From Arachnia propionica (GTDB lineage Bacteria; Actinomycetota; Actinomycetes; Propionibacteriales; Propionibacteriaceae), in NCBI RefSeq assembly GCF_003932785.1, contig NZ_RQYT01000010.1, positions 1 through 64,000 on the forward strand: 64,000 bases of DNA, given 5' to 3'. Of the stretch, positions 58,647-64,000 are shown one piece after another; the first letter of the stretch is position 1, and each line of letters begins with the position of its first letter. The notes below the pieces were generated by a model that was not told where the DNA came from, made no database searches, and saw only the letters and a list, made by a program, of their open reading frames with translations. The translations under genes and the position numbers were made by a program.

Positions 58647-59467
58647 AGCCGCACCTCGCGATCACCCAGCGCCGCCACCACGGAGGCGATGTCGCCGCGG
58701 TTCGACATGTCCAGCACGCCCTGGTCGGCCCTGACGACGGTGTACGGGTCGCCGTGGTCGATGGCCCAGCGGACCGCGTCGGTGATCTCGTACTCGCCCC
58801 GGGCGGACTTCGGGATGGAGCGCGCCGCGTCGAAGATGGCGGGGGAGCACAACCAGCAGTTCATGGAGATGACGACGTCGTCGCCGAGCCGGGCGATGGT
58901 GGCGGCGTCGGGCTTCTCGACGAGTTCGGCGAGGTGGCCCTGCTCGTCGGCGGTGGCCAGCGCGAAGGCGGCGATCCGGTCGGCGGGGATGTTGGAGCGG
59001 GTCAGCATGCCCTCGCGGGTGAAGCCGACGAGCGCGGAGCCGGGCACGTCGGCCAGCAGGGCCAGCGCCTCGGTGGGGTAGTGGTTGTCCGAGTTGATGA
59101 CCAGCACCCGGTCGCTGCCCGCGAACTCCTCCGCCGCGAGCACGGCGTTCGCGGTGCCGAGTGGTTCCTCCTGGACCGCGTAGGAGATGGTGACGCGTTC
59201 CTTCGGCACGGAGTCGTAGTAGTCCCGGATGATGTCGTGTTCCGGCCCGATGACGAGACAGACCTCGGTGAACCCGGCGTCGGCGAGGGCGGAGATGACG
59301 TGGTCGAGGAAGGGACGACCGTCGAGCGAGATCATGGCCTTCACGCCGGCGTCAGCGGCCTGCTGCTGCTCGGCGGAGAGCTCCACCCCCTCGGCTGCCT
59401 TGCGCATGCGGGACCCGAGGCCGCGGGCGAGAATGACTGCTTTGTGCGGTGCGATGGTGGAAGCCAT
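58643..59467 (-). CDS. Sugar-1-phosphate nucleotidyltransferase
   Basis: 274 aa. KAVILARGLGSRMRK is the Gly-rich nucleotide-binding start with an Arg replacing the usual Ala; GVKAMISLDGRPFLDHVISA, LVINSDNHYP (metal-binding Asp), GFTREGML and LAELVEKPDA are typical of the NTP_transferase fold. It would join a nucleotide to the sugar phosphate made by the kinase with which it overlaps, replacing or bypassing GalT. TAAGAT-N6-ATG gives a leaderless start, so the pair has its own promoter inside the dhaL end. Confidence 0.83.
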   Translation of the reverse strand: MASTIAPHKAVILARGLGSRMRKAAEGVELSAEQQQAADAGVKAMISLDGRPFLDHVISALADAGFTEVCLVIGPEHDIIRDYYDSVPKERVTISYAVQEEPLGTANAVLAAEEFAGSDRVLVINSDNHYPTEALALLADVPGSALVGFTREGMLTRSNIPADRIAAFALATADEQGHLAELVEKPDAATIARLGDDVVISMNCWLCSPAIFDAARSIPKSARGEYEITDAVRWAIDHGDPYTVVRADQGVLDMSNRGDIASVVAALGDREVRL

Positions 59468-59473
59468 GCGCGC

Positions 59474-59501
59474 ATCTTATTTTCGATTGCGCGAATGGTC
59501 A
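59474..59501 (-). promoter_or_regulatory. Promoter of the nucleotidyltransferase-kinase pair
   Basis: Minus-strand TGACCA (59501–59496), 16-base spacer, TAAGAT (59479–59474), six bases, ATG. The -35 overlaps the dhaL stop codon. Confidence 0.6.
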
Positions 59502-60134
59502 TTTCTCGCCGCGAAGTGCACACAACACCTGGCGGGCAGCGCTTTCCAGCAGCAGCGCCATGGAGCGTGCCCCGGGGTCGACGTGCCCGAGGCTTGCCTC
59601 GCCGAAGGTCGCGGCGCGGCCCCGGCGGGACAGCATCCCCGCGGTGGCGTCGGCCCCGGCCCGGGCTGCGGTGACGGCGGCGTCGAGGGCCCCCGCGACA
59701 TCGTCGGGACGTGCGGCCTCCAGCGCCTCGACGGCGGGGACCAGCGCGTCGACCATGGTGGCGTCGCCGACGACGGCGCGGCCCCTGGCCTGGATGGAGG
59801 CGAGTCCGGAGCGCAGCGCCGTCGCGATGCTCGGGATGGTGGGCGGGGAGACCCACAGCTGGCCCACCTTGAGGAAGAAGGTGCCGTAGAGCGGGCCCGA
59901 GGCGCCCCCGACGCTGCTCACCAGCGCGATGCCGACCTTGCCGAGGTAGTCGGCGGCGCTCTGGTTGGCCTCCGGGGGGATCGTCGCGGCGGTGGCGAGA
60001 CCCCGGGCCATGTTCGTGCCGTGGTCGGCGTCGCCGATCGGCGCATCCAGCGCGTCGAGTTCCTCCACGTGGGCCTCGAACTCGGCACTGGCGGTTTTCA
60101 GCCAGTGCGCCACAGCCGGGGGTCCGGTCAGCAT
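59499..60134 (-). CDS. dhaL: DhaL-like dihydroxyacetone kinase ADP-binding subunit
   Basis: 211 aa. IGDADHGTNMARG is the metal/ADP-binding His-Asp motif; SSVGGASGPLYGTFFLKVGQ and GRAVVGDATMVDALVPAVEA complete the DhaL helical barrel; GRAATFGEASLGHVDPGARS is the usual end. DhaL works with DhaK and either a PTS subunit (DhaM) or ATP, but neither is in the window. It may therefore serve another kinase or a dhaK elsewhere. Glycerol-related context is only loose. Confidence 0.9.
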   Translation of the reverse strand: MLTGPPAVAHWLKTASAEFEAHVEELDALDAPIGDADHGTNMARGLATAATIPPEANQSAADYLGKVGIALVSSVGGASGPLYGTFFLKVGQLWVSPPTIPSIATALRSGLASIQARGRAVVGDATMVDALVPAVEALEAARPDDVAGALDAAVTAARAGADATAGMLSRRGRAATFGEASLGHVDPGARSMALLLESAARQVLCALRGEK

Positions 60135-60157
60135 GTGTGTCCTTCCAGGGTTGTCGT

Positions 60158-60406
60158 TCAGGGGCGCAGGCCGCGCAGGAAGTCGTCGTCATCGTCAGGC
60201 CCCTTGGGTCGGGGTGCCCTCGGCTCCCTGACGGGACGTCCGGCCACGAGCCAGGCGATCGGGCCGATGACGGGGGCGAAGATGAAGGCGAGCGCCCAGG
60301 CGGCGCGCGGGAGCAGGCGTACCCGGTCCTCGCGGGCCTGTGAGAGGTCGACGAGGCAGTAGATGCTGAACGCGATCACCGCGACGTACAAGAGGATCCG
60401 GAGCAC
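60158..60406 (-). CDS. Small PLDc_N-domain membrane protein
   Basis: 82 aa. Two hydrophobic helices (ILLYVAVIAFSIYCLVDL and AAWALAFIFAPVIGPIAWLV) joined by REDRVRLLPR and followed by AGRP fit the small phospholipase D nuclease N-terminal domain that often stands alone in actinobacteria. The Asp-rich tail (DDDDDF) is cytoplasmic. Start GTG with TAGACT-N6 upstream. 23 bp before dhaL in the same direction. Function unknown. Confidence 0.85.
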   Translation of the reverse strand: MLRILLYVAVIAFSIYCLVDLSQAREDRVRLLPRAAWALAFIFAPVIGPIAWLVAGRPVREPRAPRPKGPDDDDDFLRGLRP

Positions 60407-60412
60407 CCCAGC

Positions 60413-60418
60413 AGTCTA
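60413..60418 (-). promoter_or_regulatory. -10 box, leaderless-type, for the PLDc_N gene
   Basis: Minus-strand TAGACT, GCTGGG, then GTG at 60406. Confidence 0.55.
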
Positions 60419-60462
60419 CTTGCTCCCAGCCGGTCGTGACCCGTGAGTCTTGCCGGGGGCGG

Positions 60463-60724
60463 TCACGAATCGCCGCTCTGCTTGGTCTGGAACGTTTCAA
60501 ACGGGGGTCTCGTCGAAGCAAAGCGGCGGATCGTGACGATCCTCGTCACGATCCCCCGTCTAAGAGGGTGCGCGGATAGGCGCATCCACTGCGGTCGCCC
60601 CGGTGACCCCCTGGCAGCGTTGTCCTCCTCGAACGCACCATCCAGTGCGCTCTTCGTCGTCCGCCTTGCTAGGCAGCCACCGTGCCGATCCTCGTCACGA
60701 TCCCCCTAACCGCGCACCCTCTAA
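60463..60724. repeat. REP-like palindrome plus tail (family A, copy 4)
   Basis: CACGAATCGCCG (60464–) and CGGCGGATCGTG (to 60535) frame a centre with AACGTTTCAAACG as in copy 1. The tail repeats CGTCGTCCGCCTTGC, ACGATCCCCC and CCGCGCACCCTCTAA (60710–60724). An inverted relative of the last part, TAAGAGGGTGCGCGG (60561–60575), makes a second, 150-bp-wide inverted repeat not found in copy 1. Confidence 0.72.
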
Positions 60725-60753
60725 GCTTCTGTGGTCCGGACAGGAGGTGGGCG

Positions 60754-61476
60754 ATGACGCGGCGACGGGTTCCCAGCAGCCAGCCTCAACTCGACCTGCC
60801 CGGAGTCGAGCCCGAGCCGTCACGACGGCGATCCCGACGGCCCCGCCGCATCGAGGCGGAGCTCCCCCAGCACCCGGAGACGTGGGCCGAGCAGCCCGGC
60901 TTCGACTTCGATGCCGCCCCCGCCGACCCGCCTCTCGACCGGTACGGGCTGCGCGCCCTCGAGCACTGGCGTCACCACGCCCCGCCCGGGCAGCGCGACG
61001 TCGCCGACCCCCGACGCTTCTTCGCCGAGCTGGGGGAACGCCTCGCCAACCGGATCGAGGAGCTGGCGACCCCCGAGGAGGCCGCCCTCCCGGCAACGCT
61101 CCCGCCGCTCGAGCGGATCGGCCAGATCAGCCGCATCCGGCGCCGGGCCGAGGAACTCGCCCTCACCGAGCAACTCCAGCTCATCGACGAGATCGGGCAG
61201 GCCGAGGAGCGTCGCCTCGAGGACCTCCTCAGCTCGCTGCCCTCCTCGGAACTCGTCGACGACGAACTGGTTCGCCTCGAGGACGAAGTGGCCCGGAGTC
61301 ACGAACTGGATGCTGACCCCACCCCCACCACGACGCAGGAGCAGGCCCGGGAGGAACTCATGCGGATGCGGGACCTGCTGGCCACCGCGCACGACCCCGC
61401 CAAGGCCGTCGCCGAGCGCATCAAGGCAGCCGAGGAGGCCCGGAACCTGACCGGACGCTGGTCCCGGCGGACATGA
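60754..61476 (+). CDS. Hypothetical protein, charged and helical
   Basis: 240 aa, not recognised. A basic N-terminus (SRRRSRRPRR) is followed by a short aromatic segment (GLRALEHWRHHAPPGQRDVA) and then almost continuous helix with heptad-like Leu/Glu/Arg spacing (LNxRIEEL, RIGQISRIRRRAEELALTEQ, LQLIDEIGQAEERRLEDLL), probably coiled coil. GGAGGTGG stands before the ATG. Its stop overlaps the MFS gene start by 4 bp (ATGA). Repeat copy 4 ends 30 bp upstream and could supply its promoter (TAAGCT at 60722). Function unknown. Confidence 0.65.
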   Translation: MTRRRVPSSQPQLDLPGVEPEPSRRRSRRPRRIEAELPQHPETWAEQPGFDFDAAPADPPLDRYGLRALEHWRHHAPPGQRDVADPRRFFAELGERLANRIEELATPEEAALPATLPPLERIGQISRIRRRAEELALTEQLQLIDEIGQAEERRLEDLLSSLPSSELVDDELVRLEDEVARSHELDADPTPTTTQEQAREELMRMRDLLATAHDPAKAVAERIKAAEEARNLTGRWSRRT

Positions 61477-62663
61477 AGCGCCTCCCGTCGCGCTGGCCCA
61501 GGTTCCTCAGCGCCTACGCCCTGTCCATCGCTTCGGACCGCTGGTTCGACGCCGCCATCCCGGCACTGTCACTGCTGCTCCTCGGCGACCTCCACGGGGT
61601 CGCCCTTCACCTGATGAGCTTCGGCTGTGCCCGTCTGCTGGTCAGCCTCGGCGCGCCCGGCCTCATCGCTCGACGACCCTCCCGACCCTGGCTGGCCATC
61701 GTGAACCTCGCCACCGCTGCCGCGATGATCGGGCTCGGGACGGTCCTGATGACCCAGGCCCCACAGTCGATGCTGCGTCTCGGGATCGTCCTGGCGGGGA
61801 CGGTCCTGGGGGCGGCAGCGGGCGTCGAGGCCGTGGTGTTCGGCGCCACCGTCAAGGCGACGGTGCCGCCGGAGCGGATGGGGTCGGCCCAGGCGCACCT
61901 CGAGGTCGCCGACTCGGTCATCAGCCTCGTTGCCCCACTGCTGGCCACCTGGCTGTTCCTGGCCTGGCAGCCGGGGCCGGTCCTTGTCGCGGCGGGTCTC
62001 GTGTACGTGGTGGTGTCCGCCCTGCGATGGCCCTGTGTCATCCCCGCCCCGGGTGTCCGGGACCATCGCCTCGGGATCCTCGCGCGGCTCACGATCCCGT
62101 TTCAGGAGGGGGAACGGCGTCACATCTCCATCGGCGTGCTCACCGCATCCCTCCTCGTGGCGCTCAGCGTGCCGGTGGCCGCGGAGCGGCTCGGTGCGCT
62201 CGGGCTGTCTCCCGCCCTGTCCGGGGTGGTCATCGCCGCGACCTCCCTCGGCAGCATCCCCGCCGCACTCCTGGCGGGGCGGGTGGCCCACCGGTTGGAC
62301 GGGGCGAGGCTGGTGCTGGTGTGGGCCCTTGCCGGTGCGTCCCTGTTCCTGCTGGGCCTTCAGTTCAGCGTCAACCTTCCGCTGACCCTGGCACTCGCCG
62401 CGGGATTCGACGCCTGCGTCTGCTGGGTCTTCGTGGTGGCAGGGACCGCCCGCACCAAGGGGGAGGAGACCGTCGACCTGCTCGGCATCGCGTCGACCAT
62501 GTCCGTCCTCGGCGCAACGGTGCCCGTTGTCGCCGGTGGGATCCTCCTCGGCTTCCCCTTCGGCAGGGCGACGGTTGGGGTGAGTGCCCTGGCGTGCGTT
62601 GTCGCCTGCGCGCTCTCGGCCCGTCCGCTCACCTCCCTGGGCGGCGGTAGGGTCGCGACGTGA
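61473..62663 (+). CDS. MFS-like transporter
   Basis: 396 aa with eleven or twelve membrane segments, several rich in Ala/Val/Leu. SIASDRWFDAAIPALSLLLL near the start, a cytoplasmic RRPSRPWL, VLAGTVLGAAAGVEAVVFGA, and a central loop before FQEGERRHISIGVLTASLLV fit two MFS halves, but classical motif A is weak, so the substrate class is unclear. Coupled at both ends: ATG overlaps the preceding stop and its stop overlaps the menE GTG. Whether it serves menaquinone synthesis cannot be told. Confidence 0.75.
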   Translation: MKRLPSRWPRFLSAYALSIASDRWFDAAIPALSLLLLGDLHGVALHLMSFGCARLLVSLGAPGLIARRPSRPWLAIVNLATAAAMIGLGTVLMTQAPQSMLRLGIVLAGTVLGAAAGVEAVVFGATVKATVPPERMGSAQAHLEVADSVISLVAPLLATWLFLAWQPGPVLVAAGLVYVVVSALRWPCVIPAPGVRDHRLGILARLTIPFQEGERRHISIGVLTASLLVALSVPVAAERLGALGLSPALSGVVIAATSLGSIPAALLAGRVAHRLDGARLVLVWALAGASLFLLGLQFSVNLPLTLALAAGFDACVCWVFVVAGTARTKGEETVDLLGIASTMSVLGATVPVVAGGILLGFPFGRATVGVSALACVVACALSARPLTSLGGGRVAT

Positions 62664-63667
62664 GCCTCAGTGACGTGCAGCGGATGCTGGAGGGGGGACC
62701 CGCCCTCTGGTTCGACGACTCGCCCCGGCCCGATCTCCCGCCACGGATCGGGGCCGTCGTCGCGACCTCCGGGACCACCGGTAGCCGCCGCCTCGTCGCG
62801 CTCGGCAGGGACGCCCTCGTCGCCGCCGCCGACGCCGCCCACCGTGTGGCCGGGGACCTCACCTGGCACCTCGCACTGCCCTCCCACTACGTCGCCGGCC
62901 TCATGGTGCAGGTGCGGTCCCTGCGGGCGGGGCGACCCGTCCCCGACGCCGGGAGCGACCTCGCCGCACTCACCCCCACCGGCGACGGCGACGCCATCAG
63001 CCTCGTCCCCACCCAACTCCACCGCGCCCTGGGCGATCCCGACCTCGTCCGCCGTCTCGCCTCCCTCGACCTCGTCCTCATCGGCGGCGCCCCGCTCGGC
63101 CCCGACCTGCGATCCCGCGCCGAGACGGCGGGAATCCGGGTCGTCGAGAGCTACGGCATGAGCGAGACCTGCGGCGGCGTCGTCTGGGACGGCGCCCCGC
63201 TGCCCGGCGTCGCCGTCGACCTCGACGACGGCCGGATCCTCCTCGGCGGCCCCACCCTGTTCGACGGCTACCTCGACGATCACGAGGCCACCGCCGTCAC
63301 CCTCGTCGACGGCTGGCTGCGCACCCGGGACCGCGGCCGCTGGGAGCAGGGACGGCTCCACGTCGAGGGTCGCATCGACGACGTCGTCATCAGCGGTGGC
63401 GTCAACATCGACCTCGCGGAGGTGCGACGCGCGGTCGAGGCCATCGACCCGCAGGCCGCCGTCGTCGCCGTCGCCGACCCGGAGTGGGGGCAGCGTGTCG
63501 TCGTCGCGGGCGCGACGGGCGACCTCGCCTGGTGGCGGGAGCGGCTCGCCGAGCGACTGCCCCGCCCCTGGCTGCCCCGCCAGCACCTCGCCCTGCCGGT
63601 GCCGCGCACTGACGGCGGCAAGCCGGATCGTGCCGCCCTCGAACACCTCGCCGCCTCGCCGCAGTGA
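62660..63667 (+). CDS. menE: o-Succinylbenzoate-CoA ligase, short form
   Basis: 335 aa, shorter than the usual 450–490, as in many actinobacteria where the N-terminal lobe is reduced. AMP-binding motifs: VVATSGTTGSRRLVAL (P-loop), VESYGMSETCGGVVWDG, DRGRWEQGRLHVEGRIDDVV and GGVNIDLAEVRRAVEAI. PRTDGGKPDRAALEHL near the C-terminus holds the adenylation Lys. It activates o-succinylbenzoate with ATP and CoA in menaquinone synthesis, consistent with the prenyltransferase gene that follows 48 bp later. GTG start overlaps the MFS stop. Confidence 0.9.
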   Translation: MSLSDVQRMLEGGPALWFDDSPRPDLPPRIGAVVATSGTTGSRRLVALGRDALVAAADAAHRVAGDLTWHLALPSHYVAGLMVQVRSLRAGRPVPDAGSDLAALTPTGDGDAISLVPTQLHRALGDPDLVRRLASLDLVLIGGAPLGPDLRSRAETAGIRVVESYGMSETCGGVVWDGAPLPGVAVDLDDGRILLGGPTLFDGYLDDHEATAVTLVDGWLRTRDRGRWEQGRLHVEGRIDDVVISGGVNIDLAEVRRAVEAIDPQAAVVAVADPEWGQRVVVAGATGDLAWWRERLAERLPRPWLPRQHLALPVPRTDGGKPDRAALEHLAASPQ

Positions 63668-63715
63668 CGCCGTCGGTGAGGCCCCGCAGGCGTTGAGCCT
63701 CTACCATGACCCATC

Positions 63716-64000
63716 ATGAGCTTGAGAGGTGGCGCCGAGATGGGGGATCGCCGGGACGAGCGCCGAGCCGCTCCCGTGGGGCAACGTATCGGTGTGTGGC
63801 TGGCGGGGGCGCGTCCCCGCACCCTGCCGGCCGCCGCCGCCCCAGTGCTCGCCGGGGTCGCCGCCGGGATCGGCGCGGGACTTCAGGTGCCCACGTGGCG
63901 GCTGCTCGTCCTGCCGCTGCTGTGCGTCGTCGTCGCCCTCGCCCTGCAGGTCGGGGTCAACTACGCCAACGACTACTCCGACGGTATCCGAGGGACCGAC
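63716..64000 (+). CDS. menA: 1,4-dihydroxy-2-naphthoate prenyltransferase, N-terminal part
   Basis: The frame runs off the window edge after 95 residues. [19 protein letters not shown] is the conserved start of MenA and [14 protein letters not shown] its first Asp-rich prenyl-diphosphate site; the helix [15 protein letters not shown] lies between. It attaches the isoprenoid tail in the membrane, the step after menE products. ATG at 63716 has TACCAT eight bases upstream; ATG at 63740 would shorten it by eight residues. Confidence 0.92.
   Translation, partial: MSLRGGAEMGDRRDERRAAPVGQRIGVWLAGARPRTLPAAAAPVLAGVAAGIGAGLQVPTWRLLVLPLLCVVVALALQVGVNYANDYSDGIRGTD

Overview
The window is very GC-rich DNA with many GTG starts and 1–4 bp stop/start overlaps. 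It carries tRNA-Ser(GGA), a small SRP RNA directly upstream of a dnaX–ybaB–recR cluster, and menaquinone genes at its right edge. Together these point to a chromosomal segment of an actinobacterium. The sugar and glycerol catabolism and the TANNNT-N6-ATG leaderless promoters would fit a Propionibacteriaceae-like organism, but that placement is inference. No prophage, IS transposase or CRISPR array was seen.

Layout. 1–13.2 kb: the tail of a DUF4132 protein, an unknown gene, a YhcG/DUF1016-type PD-(D/E)XK protein, two overlapping WD40 genes, an aldo/keto reductase, a membrane-anchored alpha/beta hydrolase, and a three-gene unit in which an unknown protein sits between two WD40 genes. 13.3–18.3 kb: a PIN-domain toxin/antitoxin pair, a secreted SGNH hydrolase with a P/S/T-rich stalk and a bare LPNTG end paired with a lipoprotein, tRNA-Ser, and a Na+/H+ antiporter-family permease. 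18.4–22.4 kb: SRP RNA, dnaX, ybaB, recR. 22.4–26.4 kb: a translationally coupled TetR–MFS–PEP-synthase/rifampicin-phosphotransferase-like operon with a perfect operator inside its promoter. 26.4–31.4 kb: a NarL-type two-component pair, galE, an unknown gene and an MBL-fold hydrolase.

31.4–43.2 kb is envelope and export oriented: TetR divergent from an MMPL transporter coupled to a YhgE/Pip protein, a GT-C-like membrane protein, and a five-gene unit (secreted I36-like protein, lipoprotein, PG-binding membrane-fusion protein, ABC ATPase, FtsX permease). The start region of that unit has a ten-base homopolymer in its likely promoter. 44.1–57.2 kb is catabolic: a GH2 beta-galactosidase, a pentitol-type operon (FGGY kinase, zinc dehydrogenase, ribose-type ABC importer, binding lipoprotein, SDR), then glycerol facilitator and glycerol kinase. 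57.4–64 kb: galactokinase-like kinase coupled to a nucleotidyltransferase, an orphan DhaL, a small PLDc_N membrane protein, an unknown gene coupled to an MFS transporter, menE, and the start of menA.

Galactose handling appears dispersed: lacZ-type hydrolase, galE and the kinase/nucleotidyltransferase pair lie in three places. The pentitol operon would feed xylulose 5-phosphate, and glpF-glpK would feed glycerol 3-phosphate. Intergenic regions carry three dispersed repeat families, which are among the most distinctive features: a REP-like palindrome (four copies), a 129-bp element built of 20-bp-spaced TTCGCCTG repeats (two copies), and a TGTCGAG-containing inverted repeat (two copies).
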